Of a DNA stretch of 37,929 bases, positions 1-8,060 are shown piece after piece. Made by a program: the position numbers and the translations under genes. The stretch spans positions 1 through 37,929 of the forward strand of contig JAYZHG010000042.1 in the NCBI GenBank assembly GCA_036166735.1, written 5' to 3'. The notes under the pieces were generated by a model that saw only the letters and a program-made list of their open reading frames with translations, did no database searches and had not been told where the DNA came from. Each line of letters begins with the position of its first letter. Position 1 is the stretch's first letter. This DNA comes from JAPYTU01 sp036166735 (GTDB lineage Bacteria; Bacteroidota; Bacteroidia; Cytophagales; MED-G16).

Positions 1-748
1 TTTTTATTTTAAAATATTTACAATCAGATTCTAAATAATGTGAAGAATACATCCATTCTCCTACATTATAGTACTTACTTTTATCACTTATTTGTCTTTT
101 TGTTACTTTATGACTATGTCCGAATACATAAATATCTTTATGGTTATTTATTTCATAATCTTTACAATAATTGACAATTCTTTCGTCATTTATATTGGAA
201 ATGGTGTTATCTATTTTATTATTTTTTTTTCTTGAAAAATATTCGCCAAGAACTATACCGATATCAGGATGAAGTATTCTAAAAAGAAATTGTAAAATTT
301 TATTTTTAAAAAGATTTTTTAATAATTTATATCCCTTATCTCCTTTTCCTAGACCATCTCCATGACCTATTAAAAAATTTATGTGATTAATATTAAATTC
401 TGTAGGATTATGATATACTTTAATTCCTAAATTTTGAAAATAATCTAATGTCCACATGTCATGATTTCCTACAAAATAATGGATGTTTATTTTTTCTTCT
501 ATTATTTCAATAAATTTTCCTAATAATCGGATGTATCCTTTGGGAACAGTCTTTTTATATTCAAACCAGAAGTCAAAAACATCACCCATTAAGAATATTT
601 CTTGGGCATCTTTTTTTATAGTATCAAGCCATTTAACTATATGTTTTTCTCTTTGAATCGATGAAATTTCATTGGGTCTTCCCAAATGAAAATCTCCAGC
701 AAAGTATAATTTTTTATTCTTCTGTAGTTTGAGGTTTATTTTCTTCAT
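1..748 (-). CDS. lpxH: UDP-2,3-diacylglucosamine diphosphatase, LpxH-like (3' end cut by window edge)
   Basis: Translating the minus strand from ATG at 748 gives 249 codons with no stop before position 1, so only the last few codons are missing (family about 240-255 residues). Metallophosphoesterase motifs occur in order: GDFHLG (18-23, Asp19 and His21), GDVFDFW, GNHD, GHGD and GHSHK. This is the pattern of LpxH, which hydrolyses UDP-2,3-diacylglucosamine to lipid X in lipid A synthesis at the cytoplasmic face of the inner membrane. The ATG at 748 is the only usable start seen just before the first motif, and it puts the first 35 bases inside the 3' end of ftsH. A different metallophosphoesterase specificity cannot be excluded by eye, but the motif set and length fit LpxH well. 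Confidence 0.88.
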   Translation of the reverse strand, partial: MKKINLKLQKNKKLYFAGDFHLGRPNEISSIQREKHIVKWLDTIKKDAQEIFLMGDVFDFWFEYKKTVPKGYIRLLGKFIEIIEEKINIHYFVGNHDMWTLDYFQNLGIKVYHNPTEFNINHINFLIGHGDGLGKGDKGYKLLKNLFKNKILQFLFRILHPDIGIVLGEYFSRKKNNKIDNTISNINDERIVNYCKDYEINNHKDIYVFGHSHKVTKRQISDKSKYYNVGEWMYSSHYLESDCKYFKIK

Positions 749-2732
749 TATCTTTTTGAATTTTTTCCTCAATTTTATTTTTATCTTTTTCTCTAGTAAA
801 AGATTGATAATTTGTAGGATTTTTAAATGGTCTTTTACCAATGAGAATCTCTATATCATTTTGAAAAAGAATTTCTTTTTCTAATAATTTTTTAGCAATT
901 TTTTCAAGTTGTTCTTTTTTATTAATAAGTAAGTTTTTTGTTCGTTCGTATGCATTCTCAACAATTCTTTTAACTTCAAAATCAATTGTTTCAGCAGTGG
1001 AATCAGAATAAGGTTTTGTGAAATTATAATCTGATTGTTTTGAATCAAAAAATGAAATATTACCTATACTCTTGTTCATTCCATATACGGTCACTATACT
1101 ATAAGCCATTTTTGTGATTCGTTCTAGATCATTTAATGCTCCTGTAGAAATTTTTCCAAATATTATTTCTTCAGCAGCTCGACCACCTAGTGCCATACAC
1201 ATTTCATCTATTAATTGATCTGTTTGGTATAAAAATTGTTCTTTAGGTAGGTATTGAGCATAACCAAGTGCGGCAATACCTCTTGGTACAATACTAACTT
1301 TTACTAGTGGATCTGCGTGTTCAAGATACCATCCTGCAATAGCATGACCAGCTTCGTGGTATGCCACTATTTTTTTTTCTTCTGGAGAGATTAGTTTATT
1401 TTTTTTCTCTAGACCTCCTATTACCCTATCTATTGCATCTTGAAAATCATCCATTTCAATAGTTTTTTTATTTTTTCTTGCCGCAATTAAAGCGGATTCA
1501 TTACAGACATTGGCAATTTCAGCTCCTGCAAAACCTGGAGTTTGTGCTGCTAAATTTTTGAGATTAACGTCTTCATTTAAGGTAAGTCCCCTAACATGTA
1601 CTTTAAAAATAGCTTCTCTTCCAATTAAATCTGGTTTGTCAATAGATATTTGTCTGTCAAATCTACCTGGTCTTAATAAGGCTGAATCTAAAACATCAGG
1701 TCTATTGGTTGCAGCTAGAATGATTACTCCTGAATCGGTAGAAAATCCATCCATTTCAACAAGTAATGAGTTTAGGGTATTTTCTCTTTCATCATTTGAA
1801 CCTGGCATTTGCCCTCTTCCTCTTGATCTTCCTATAGCATCTATTTCATCAATGAAGACTATACATGGAGCTTTTTCTTTGGCTTTTTTAAATAAATCTC
1901 TTACCCTTGCTGCTCCTACTCCTACAAACATTTCTACAAAATCAGATCCTGATAATGAATAAAAAGGTACAGCTGCTTCTCCAGCAACAGCTTTAGCTAG
2001 AAGAGTTTTTCCTGTTCCTGGTGCACCTACCAATAAAGCTCCTTTTGGAATTTTTCCACCAAGTTTTGTAAATTTTTTTGGAGTTTTCAAAAATTCTACA
2101 ATTTCTTTTACTTCTTCTTTTGCTTCTTCAAGACCTGCAACATCATGAAATGTTAATTTTACTTTACTCTCTTTATCAAAGAGTGAAGCTTTTGATTTTC
2201 CAATATTAAATAATTGACCTCCAGGACCCCCTCCTCCAGACATTCTTCTAATTAAGAACCAAAATCCAATTAAAATTAAAATAGTAAATCCCCACGTTTG
2301 TAGAAAAGAATAAAAATCATACCTTTTTTCAGTTAAGTATTCAACTTCTTTATTATTACTTTTTTTCATTTGACCTATCAAATCAAAATATCTTTTTTCA
2401 AAGCTTTCTATAGATGATATTTCAAGTTGATAATGGGGTCCATTTGTATTTTGGATTAACCTTGATGACTCAAGCTCATCTTTATAGGTTGAGTTTTGAA
2501 GAGCGTCTTCATTAAGTGTTATTTCTACAATTTCTTGATTCTTTATAACGACTATTTTTGATACATCATGACTTGTTATCATTTTTGTAAAACGATTATA
2601 ATCTATATTAATTGGATTATTACTGAAAAGACCATATGCCAGGTATATAAATGATGATATTAATAATATAATCCATAATTGTGTATTAAATTGTGGTTTC
2701 TTTTCTAATAGATTTTTTTTATTATCTTTCAT
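714..2732 (-). CDS. ftsH: ATP-dependent zinc metalloprotease FtsH
   Basis: 672 residues, normal length for the family. Two transmembrane segments (about 19-36 and 144-161) flank a periplasmic domain, giving membrane anchoring with the catalytic part in the cytoplasm. The AAA module has Walker A GAPGTGKT (236-243), Walker B IVFIDEID (291-298) and the second region of homology around ATNRPDVLD and RPGRFDR (341-360). The zinc protease motif HEAGH is at 459-463. FtsH degrades misfolded membrane proteins and short-lived regulators. It lies 6 bases after rsfS and overlaps lpxH, suggesting one leftward operon. The C-terminus is Lys/Glu/Asn-rich and probably disordered. Confidence 0.98.
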   Translation of the reverse strand: MKDNKKNLLEKKPQFNTQLWIILLISSFIYLAYGLFSNNPINIDYNRFTKMITSHDVSKIVVIKNQEIVEITLNEDALQNSTYKDELESSRLIQNTNGPHYQLEISSIESFEKRYFDLIGQMKKSNNKEVEYLTEKRYDFYSFLQTWGFTILILIGFWFLIRRMSGGGGPGGQLFNIGKSKASLFDKESKVKLTFHDVAGLEEAKEEVKEIVEFLKTPKKFTKLGGKIPKGALLVGAPGTGKTLLAKAVAGEAAVPFYSLSGSDFVEMFVGVGAARVRDLFKKAKEKAPCIVFIDEIDAIGRSRGRGQMPGSNDERENTLNSLLVEMDGFSTDSGVIILAATNRPDVLDSALLRPGRFDRQISIDKPDLIGREAIFKVHVRGLTLNEDVNLKNLAAQTPGFAGAEIANVCNESALIAARKNKKTIEMDDFQDAIDRVIGGLEKKNKLISPEEKKIVAYHEAGHAIAGWYLEHADPLVKVSIVPRGIAALGYAQYLPKEQFLYQTDQLIDEMCMALGGRAAEEIIFGKISTGALNDLERITKMAYSIVTVYGMNKSIGNISFFDSKQSDYNFTKPYSDSTAETIDFEVKRIVENAYERTKNLLINKKEQLEKIAKKLLEKEILFQNDIEILIGKRPFKNPTNYQSFTREKDKNKIEEKIQKDNEENKPQTTEE

Positions 2733-2738
2733 TTCAAT

Positions 2739-3104
2739 TTATTTTACAATTTCTAATTTAGCATCACCCCATAATTTTTCAAGATTATATAAACTTCTTT
2801 TATTTTCTTGAAAAATATGTACAACTACATTAACAAAATCAATTAATATCCATTCTTTATTTATTTTTCCCTCTTTTTTCCATGGTTTTTCGTTGAATTT
2901 TTTTGAAACCTTTTCTTCTATAATATTAGCTATAGCATCTATTTGAGTAGTTGATTTTCCAGTACATAAAACGAAATAATCAGTAACAGAATTATTAATT
3001 TTTTTTAAGTTTAGTATTTTGATATCTTCAGCTTTATTTTTATTCATACAAGAGGCTATAAATTTACTCAGTTTGTTTGAATTTATATTTTGTTTGATTT
3101 GCAA
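2739..3104 (-). CDS. rsfS: Ribosome silencing factor RsfS
   Basis: 121 residues matching the RsfS/Iojap (DUF143) family: a conserved VTDYFVLCTGKSTTQIDAI segment in the middle, then WILIDFVNVVVHIF and a YNLEKLWGDA C-terminus. RsfS binds ribosomal protein L14 and prevents joining of the 30S and 50S subunits, damping translation under starvation. It is the first gene of the leftward rsfS-ftsH(-lpxH) group and diverges from birA across only 39 A/T-rich bases, in which I cannot pick out a clear promoter for either direction. The rsfS-ftsH pair divergent from birA is a common arrangement in Bacteroidota. Confidence 0.95.
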   Translation of the reverse strand: MQIKQNINSNKLSKFIASCMNKNKAEDIKILNLKKINNSVTDYFVLCTGKSTTQIDAIANIIEEKVSKKFNEKPWKKEGKINKEWILIDFVNVVVHIFQENKRSLYNLEKLWGDAKLEIVK

Positions 3105-3143
3105 TTTTTAAGAAATTAAATATTATTTAAATTTAGTTAATAT

Positions 3144-3896
3144 ATGAACAATAATTCTGCCAAAACCTTATTTGACAATAAAACTTATATTTTTATGACA
3201 GAATGTCTTTCTACTAATGACTATTTGTTGAAACTTTTGAAAAAAAAGAACTATGAAGAAGGGACCATGGTTCATACAAATTATCAAAAAAATGGTAGAG
3301 GACAAAGAAATAATGAATGGTTATCTGAAAATGGTAAAAATTTAACTTTTTCTTTTCTGTTAGAACCATATGTTGAATTATCAAATCAATTTTTTTTACA
3401 CATAATTACTTCAATTTCTATATTTAAAACATTATTAAAAATTAATATTAAATGTCTCTCAATTAAATGGCCAAATGATATTTATGTAAATGATAAAAAA
3501 ATAGCTGGTATTTTAATAGAAAATCTTGTTTATCGAAAATTTATACATAAATCTGTGATCGGTGTCGGATTAAATATTAATCAAGCTAATTTTGGTAGTC
3601 TTAATGCAACATCAATAATTAATGAAACCTTGAAAAAGCATAGTCTTGATCAAATTCTTAAAATTTTTAAGTCGACTTTTAATAAAGAATATTTAAAACT
3701 TAACTCTAATAAAATTCATGAAGAGTTTGATTTTTATAAAAAAAATCTTATTGGTTATCAGGTAGAAAAGAAGTATGAATATAATTCTGATATAATTAAG
3801 GGAAAAATTATTGATATTTTATCAGATGGTATCTTGGTTATTCAAACAAAAAATTCTATAATGAAACTTAATTTTGGTGATATAAGATTAGTTTGA
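3144..3896 (+). CDS. birA: Biotin--[acetyl-CoA-carboxylase] ligase
   Basis: 250 residues with biotin protein ligase signatures: STNDYL near residue 23, the biotinoyl-AMP loop GRGQR (51-55), KWPNDI (108-113), the KKIAGILIE strand with the catalytic lysine (118-126) and GVGLNIN (140-146), followed by a small C-terminal domain. It joins biotin to the carrier protein of acetyl-CoA carboxylase. There is no N-terminal helix-turn-helix, so it is a ligase only and not a biotin-operon repressor as in E. coli. It ends with TGA and is followed 38 bases later by gmk. Confidence 0.96.
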   Translation: MNNNSAKTLFDNKTYIFMTECLSTNDYLLKLLKKKNYEEGTMVHTNYQKNGRGQRNNEWLSENGKNLTFSFLLEPYVELSNQFFLHIITSISIFKTLLKINIKCLSIKWPNDIYVNDKKIAGILIENLVYRKFIHKSVIGVGLNINQANFGSLNATSIINETLKKHSLDQILKIFKSTFNKEYLKLNSNKIHEEFDFYKKNLIGYQVEKKYEYNSDIIKGKIIDILSDGILVIQTKNSIMKLNFGDIRLV

Positions 3897-3934
3897 CCAA
3901 TTGTTTTTTATTTTAAAAGCTCCTAGTTTTGAAT

Positions 3935-4501
3935 ATGAAGACTAAATATATAATATTATCCGCTCCATCTGGTTCTGGAAAATCAACTATAGCATCTTTT
4001 TTATTGAATGAAATTGAATCACTTTCTTTTTCAGTTTCAGCAACGAATAGAAAAAAAAGAATAAATGAAAATGAAGGAATAGATTATTATTTCATTTCTA
4101 GAGAAAAATTTGAGTCTCATATTGAAAGTAATGATTTTATTGAATGGGAAGAGGTTTATACAAATCATTATAAAGGGACTTTAAAGTCAGAAATAGATAG
4201 ATTAATAACAGAAAAAAGAAATGTAATTTTTGATGTTGATGTTTCAGGAGGTTTGAATTTAAAAAAATACTTTGGAAACAATGCATTGTCAGTCTTTATA
4301 GATGTTCCAAATTTGGAAACATTGAAAAATAGATTATTAGTAAGGGGCAGTGAAAATTATAAAAGTTTAAAAGAAAGAATTGAGAAATCTAAGTCTGAAA
4401 TAAAAATGAGAGATAAGTTTGATATTATCATAATGAATGATAGAATGAGTAGAGCAAAAAAAGAAATATTAACTATTGTAAAAAATTTTATTAAAAAATG
4501 A
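3935..4501 (+). CDS. gmk: Guanylate kinase
   Basis: 188 residues from ATG at 3935. A TTG two codons upstream (3929) is also in frame, but the ATG gives the usual family start. The P-loop SAPSGSGKST lies at residues 9-18, followed by a GMP-binding region with DYYF and WEEVY, and a VIFDVDVSGG strand. The enzyme phosphorylates GMP to GDP with ATP. The TGA stop overlaps the ATG of nadD (ATGA at 4498-4501), so the two are probably translationally coupled. Confidence 0.96.
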   Translation: MKTKYIILSAPSGSGKSTIASFLLNEIESLSFSVSATNRKKRINENEGIDYYFISREKFESHIESNDFIEWEEVYTNHYKGTLKSEIDRLITEKRNVIFDVDVSGGLNLKKYFGNNALSVFIDVPNLETLKNRLLVRGSENYKSLKERIEKSKSEIKMRDKFDIIIMNDRMSRAKKEILTIVKNFIKK

Positions 4502-5049
4502 ATATAGGCCTCTTTTTTGGTACATTTAATCCTATCCATAATGGACATATTTATATTTCTAAAGAAGTTTTAAACTCAAAAAGAGTAGATAAAATTTGGT
4601 TGATTGTATCTCCTCAAAATCTATTCAAGAAAAGTTCAATAATTTTAGATAAAAACATTAGAATGAATATGGTGAATAATGCTGTCAAAAAATTAAAAAA
4701 TATTTATTCTTCATCAGTTGAATTTGAATTAGAAAAACCTAATTATACAGTTAATACTTTAAATTTTTTATCTGCTAATTATTCTGTAAATAATTTTAAA
4801 ATTATTATTGGAGAAGATAATTTAGAATTATTTGATACATGGAAAGATAGTGATTTTATAAAAAAGAACTATGAGTTAATTGTGTATCCTAGAAAAAAGA
4901 AAAAAATATCAAAAGAATTATTTGATGGTAAATTGATTAAAATATCATCGACTGATATAAGAAAAAAAATTAATAATAAAGAGTCAATAAAACATTTGGT
5001 TCCAAGAAATGTTGAAAAGGAAATTTTAGAAAATGGTTACTATAGTTAA
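4498..5049 (+). CDS. nadD: Nicotinate-nucleotide adenylyltransferase
   Basis: 183 residues. The nucleotidyltransferase signature GTFNPIHNGH is at 8-17 (His14 and His17) and the second motif ISSTDIR at 149-155, as in NadD. It transfers AMP to nicotinate mononucleotide in NAD synthesis. The PnaT/NadD family is wide, but the length, the ISSTxxR motif and the position after gmk (a frequent flavobacterial neighbour) favour NadD. Its stop codon overlaps that of frr on the opposite strand. Confidence 0.94.
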   Translation: MNIGLFFGTFNPIHNGHIYISKEVLNSKRVDKIWLIVSPQNLFKKSSIILDKNIRMNMVNNAVKKLKNIYSSSVEFELEKPNYTVNTLNFLSANYSVNNFKIIIGEDNLELFDTWKDSDFIKKNYELIVYPRKKKKISKELFDGKLIKISSTDIRKKINNKESIKHLVPRNVEKEILENGYYS

Positions 5050-5606
5050 ATAGTAATTAATTCTTTTTCTTTAATGTCAATGATATTATCTATTTTCTCA
5101 ATATAAGAATTAGTTATTTTTTGAATTTGATCTTCTCCAGTTCTTATTTCATCTTCTGATGCTCCATCATTAGAAAGTTTTTTGATGTATTCATTGGATT
5201 CTTTTCTGGAAGATCGAATACTTATCTTTCCTTTTTCTCCTTCATTTTTAATTTGTTTTATAAGTATTAATCTTCTTTCTTCAGTTAATGGTGGAATGTT
5301 TATTATTATATTTTCACCATCATTTTGAGGATTTAAACCAAGATCACTTTCTGTGATTGCTTTTTCAATATCTTGGATAATAGTTTTTTCCCAAGGTTTT
5401 ATAAATAATGTTCTATTATCTGGTGTACTAATCGATGCTAACTGAATTATTGGGGTTTGTACATTATAGTAATCTACATTTATACCATCTAACATATTTG
5501 GCATAGCCTTTCCGGCTCTTACTTTAGTTAGTTCTTTTGTTAGAAATTGAATGGTTTTTTCCATTCTTTCTTTTGTATCTTCTAATATTAAATCAATTTC
5601 TTCCAT
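5046..5606 (-). CDS. frr: Ribosome recycling factor
   Basis: 186 residues, the standard length of RRF. The N-terminal helix contains TKELTKVRAGKAMP, followed by LASISTPDNRTLFIKPWEK and IPPLTEERR, and the protein ends in the long helical domain. RRF splits the post-termination ribosome together with EF-G, whose gene is also in this window (fusA). It lies one base after the pyrH stop, so pyrH-frr form a leftward pair as in most bacteria. Confidence 0.98.
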   Translation of the reverse strand: MEEIDLILEDTKERMEKTIQFLTKELTKVRAGKAMPNMLDGINVDYYNVQTPIIQLASISTPDNRTLFIKPWEKTIIQDIEKAITESDLGLNPQNDGENIIINIPPLTEERRLILIKQIKNEGEKGKISIRSSRKESNEYIKKLSNDGASEDEIRTGEDQIQKITNSYIEKIDNIIDIKEKELITI

Positions 5607-5607
5607 A

Positions 5608-6312
5608 TTAATAAATTAAAGTACCAATTTTTTTACCTTCAATAATTTTAATCAGATTACCCGGTTTATTCATATCAAAAACAATTATAGGTAAATTATT
5701 TTCTTTACATAAGGTGAAAGCGGTCATGTCCATTATGTTCAGATTTTTTTTGTATACATCATCAAAGGATATTTCATTAAATTTTTTAGCTGAAGATGAT
5801 ATTTCAGGATCTGAATTATATACTCCATCAACTCTTGTGCCTTTCAGTACAATGTCTGCTTCAATTTCTATTGCACGTAAACTAGCGGTAGAATCAGTTG
5901 TAAAATAGGGTTTTCCAAGACCTGCTCCAAAAATGACAATCCTATTTTTTTCTAGATGTCTAATGGCTTTTCTTCTGATAAATGGCTCACATACTTGATC
6001 AATATTAAAACCTGATAATAATCTAGTATCACATCCAATTTTTTCTAAAAAACTTTGTAGTGCCATACAATTTATTACTGTTGCTAACATTCCCATATAA
6101 TCTCCTTGAACTCTATCAATACCAGTTTTTTCTGATTCGATACCTCTATAAATATTTCCACCACCAATTACTATTGCAATCTCAATTCCTAAATTTTGAA
6201 TATTTTTAATTTCATTAGAATAGTTTTCTAATTTATTAGAATCAATACCAAAATTTTTATTTCCTATTAATGCTTCTCCGCTAAGTTTAAGTAATATTCT
6301 TTTGTATTTCAT
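5608..6312 (-). CDS. pyrH: UMP kinase
   Basis: 234 residues, amino-acid kinase fold. KLSGEAL (9-15) and GGGNIYRG (50-57) form the nucleotide site; GDYMGMLATVIN and DSTASLRAIEIEADIVLKGT are typical of bacterial PyrH. It phosphorylates UMP to UDP and is usually a hexamer regulated by UTP and GTP. It diverges from the tRNA-tuf operon across the 164-base gap 6313-6476. I see no convincing promoter for pyrH there, although the rightward one is clear. Confidence 0.97.
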   Translation of the reverse strand: MKYKRILLKLSGEALIGNKNFGIDSNKLENYSNEIKNIQNLGIEIAIVIGGGNIYRGIESEKTGIDRVQGDYMGMLATVINCMALQSFLEKIGCDTRLLSGFNIDQVCEPFIRRKAIRHLEKNRIVIFGAGLGKPYFTTDSTASLRAIEIEADIVLKGTRVDGVYNSDPEISSSAKKFNEISFDDVYKKNLNIMDMTAFTLCKENNLPIIVFDMNKPGNLIKIIEGKKIGTLIY

Positions 6313-6400
6313 AAGGTTTTAATTTTTGTAAATATAATATAGTTCGTATTTATGGAGTTGTAATTCATAAATTATTATAATCACAATTTGTATTTAAAAG

Positions 6401-6431
6401 TTTGTATAAAATAAAAAACAGTATAATTTTG
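6401..6431 (+). promoter_or_regulatory. Bacteroidota-type promoter of the tRNA-Tyr/Gly/Thr-tuf operon
   Basis: TTTG at 6401-6404, a 19-base spacer, then TAATTTTG at 6424-6431. This matches exactly the TTTG-N19-TAnnTTTG promoter read by the primary sigma factor of Bacteroidota. The expected start near 6437 leaves about 40 bases before the first tRNA. Seen directly; activity is inferred. Confidence 0.8.
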
Positions 6432-6476
6432 CTGACCTTTGAGCTGAATAGGCTACAAATTATGATTCTTTAAGAA

Positions 6477-6559
6477 GGGGAGATACCAAAGCGGCCAACT
6501 GGGGCAGACTGTAACTCTGCTGACTTATGTCTTCGTAGGTTCGAATCCTACTCTCCCCA
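6477..6559 (+). tRNA. tRNA-Tyr (anticodon GTA)
   Basis: 83 bases with acceptor arms GGGGAGA (6477-6483) and TCTCCCC (6552-6558) plus discriminator A. The anticodon stem GCAGA/TCTGC carries loop CTGTAAC with anticodon GTA at 6511-6513. The long variable arm makes it a class II tRNA, as expected for bacterial tRNA-Tyr. The T arm contains GGTTCGAATCC. CCA is not encoded. First RNA of the tRNA-tuf operon. Confidence 0.97.
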
Positions 6560-6580
6560 CTTAATTTTTTATGATAATAA

Positions 6581-6653
6581 GCGGGCGTAGCTCAGTTGGT
6601 AGAGCGACAGCCTTCCAAGCTGTAGGTCGAGGGTTCGAATCTCTTCGCCCGCT
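6581..6653 (+). tRNA. tRNA-Gly (anticodon TCC)
   Basis: 73 bases with acceptor arms GCGGGCG (6581-6587) and CGCCCGC (6646-6652) and discriminator T. The anticodon stem ACAGC/GCTGT holds loop CTTCCAA with anticodon TCC at 6614-6616. The D arm (AGCTCAGTTGGTAGAGC) and T arm (GGTTCGAATC) are normal. CCA is not encoded. It lies 21 bases after tRNA-Tyr. Confidence 0.97.
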
Positions 6654-6658
6654 CATAA

Positions 6659-6730
6659 GCCGATGTAGCTCAGAGGTAGAGTACTTCCTTGGTAAGGAAG
6701 AGGCCACGGGTTCAATTCCCGTCATCGGCT
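6659..6730 (+). tRNA. tRNA-Thr (anticodon GGT)
   Basis: 72 bases with acceptor arms GCCGATG (6659-6665) and CATCGGC (6723-6729) and discriminator T. The anticodon stem CTTCC/GGAAG holds loop TTGGTAA with anticodon GGT at 6691-6693. CCA is not encoded. It begins five bases after tRNA-Gly, and tuf follows 69 bases later. A Tyr-Gly-Thr-tuf order is also known from the E. coli tufB operon. Confidence 0.97.
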
Positions 6731-6748
6731 CATTAAAAGATGTAAAAA

Positions 6749-6779
6749 ATTGAATTATTATTTATTTAAGTTAAATTTG
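6749..6779 (+). promoter_or_regulatory. Second promoter, directly upstream of tuf
   Basis: ATTG at 6749-6752 (TTG core), a 19-base spacer, then TAAATTTG at 6772-6779, a match to TTG-N19-TAnnTTTG. A start near 6785 would give tuf a leader of about 15 bases. This would let EF-Tu be made independently of the upstream tRNAs. One base short of the full upstream element. Confidence 0.6.
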
Positions 6780-6799
6780 AGTTTTAAATTTTAAAAATT

Positions 6800-7987
6800 A
6801 TGGCAAAAGAAACCTTTGATAGATCAAAACCCCATGTAAATATAGGAACTGTGGGACATGTTGATCATGGTAAAACTACTCTTACTGCAGCAATTACTAA
6901 AGTCTTATCTGATAAAGGATTAGCTGAAAAAAGAGATTTTGAACAAATTGATAATGCTCCTGAAGAAAAAGAAAGGGGTATTACTATTAATACAGCACAT
7001 GTTGAATATCAGACTGAGAATAGACATTATGCTCACGTGGATTGTCCTGGTCACGCTGATTATGTTAAGAACATGGTTACAGGTGCAGCACAAATGGATG
7101 GAGCAATTCTTGTTGTTGCAGGAACTGATGGACCAATGCCTCAGACAAGAGAACATATTTTATTGGCTAGACAAGTTGGTGTTCCAGCTTTGGTGGTTTT
7201 TATAAATAAAGTTGATCTTGTAGATGATGCTGAATTATTGGAACTTGTTGAAATGGAAATAAGAGAATTATTAAATTTTTATGAATTTCCTGGAGATGAT
7301 ATTCCTATTATATCAGGATCAGCTCTTGGTGCTTTAAATGGTGAAGCTAAATGGGTTGATAAAGTTATGGAATTGATGGCTTCTGTTGATTCATATATTC
7401 CAGAACCTAAACGAGAAACAGATAAAGATTTTCTTATGCCAGTTGAAGATGTATTTTCTATTACTGGTAGAGGAACTGTAGCTACAGGTAGAATTGAAAG
7501 AGGTATTGTTAACACTGGAGAGTCTGTTGATATTATTGGTATGGGAGCTGATGGTTTAAAATCTACTATTACTGGTGTTGAGATGTTTAGAAAAATATTA
7601 GATAGAGGACAAGCTGGAGATAATGCAGGTCTTTTACTTAGAGGTATTGAGAAAACTGATATTAGAAGGGGTATGATTATTTGTAAACCTGGTTCAGTAA
7701 CTCCTCATGCTCATTTTAAGGCTGAAGTTTATGTTTTGTCAAAAGAAGAAGGTGGTAGACATACTCCATTTTTTAATAAGTATAGACCTCAGTTTTATCT
7801 TAGAACTACGGATGTAACTGGAGAAATATTTTTACCTGAAAAAGTAGAAATGGTAATGCCTGGAGATAATTTAACTATTGAGGTTAAATTGATAAATAAA
7901 GTTGCTCTAGAGAAAGGGTTGAGATTTGCAATTAGAGAAGGTGGAAGAACAGTTGGAGCAGGTCAGGTTACAGAAATACTAGACTAA
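6800..7987 (+). CDS. tuf: Translation elongation factor Tu
   Basis: 395 residues, the usual length. The G1 motif GHVDHGKT is at 19-26, followed by the RGITI switch, DCPGHADY and NKVD, with domains II and III complete to GGRTVGAGQVTEIL. EF-Tu delivers aminoacyl-tRNA to the ribosome as the GTP complex in the cytoplasm. It has tRNA genes on both sides. It can be expressed from the tRNA-Tyr promoter and from its own, and a hairpin terminator follows. It is the only tuf copy in the window. Confidence 0.99.
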   Translation: MAKETFDRSKPHVNIGTVGHVDHGKTTLTAAITKVLSDKGLAEKRDFEQIDNAPEEKERGITINTAHVEYQTENRHYAHVDCPGHADYVKNMVTGAAQMDGAILVVAGTDGPMPQTREHILLARQVGVPALVVFINKVDLVDDAELLELVEMEIRELLNFYEFPGDDIPIISGSALGALNGEAKWVDKVMELMASVDSYIPEPKRETDKDFLMPVEDVFSITGRGTVATGRIERGIVNTGESVDIIGMGADGLKSTITGVEMFRKILDRGQAGDNAGLLLRGIEKTDIRRGMIICKPGSVTPHAHFKAEVYVLSKEEGGRHTPFFNKYRPQFYLRTTDVTGEIFLPEKVEMVMPGDNLTIEVKLINKVALEKGLRFAIREGGRTVGAGQVTEILD

Positions 7988-8028
7988 ATTTTAATTTTTA
8001 AATTTTAGTTAATTATTTGACTTATTTA

Positions 8029-8060
8029 TTTGTTAAATAATAACAAATATTCTAAATTTG
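8029..8060 (+). promoter_or_regulatory. Promoter of tRNA-Trp-secE-nusG and the downstream rpl/rpo genes
   Basis: TTTG at 8029-8032, a 20-base spacer and TAAATTTG at 8053-8060. The last two bases of the -7 element (T8059, G8060) are the first two bases of the tuf terminator stem. Transcripts starting near 8066 would begin in the hairpin loop and so escape termination. Confidence 0.65.

Noticed and set aside
1510..1962. 150-codon open frame antisense to ftsH
   Set aside because: Shadow of the conserved AAA domain; no recognisable motif or promoter.
3901..3931. TTG-N20-TAGTTTTG just before gmk, resembling a promoter
   Set aside because: Transcription would start at or after the gmk ATG (3935), so it cannot serve that gene; likely chance or an upstream operon is used.
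6313..6400. Leftward promoter for pyrH-frr
   Set aside because: A TATATTTA on the minus strand is one base off the -7 element, but no TTG lies at the right distance upstream, so I do not call it.
6571..6753. 60-codon plus-strand reading frame across tRNA-Gly and tRNA-Thr
   Set aside because: It is a translation of the two tRNA genes (the well-known SSVGRATAFQAVGRGFESLRP artefact), not a protein.
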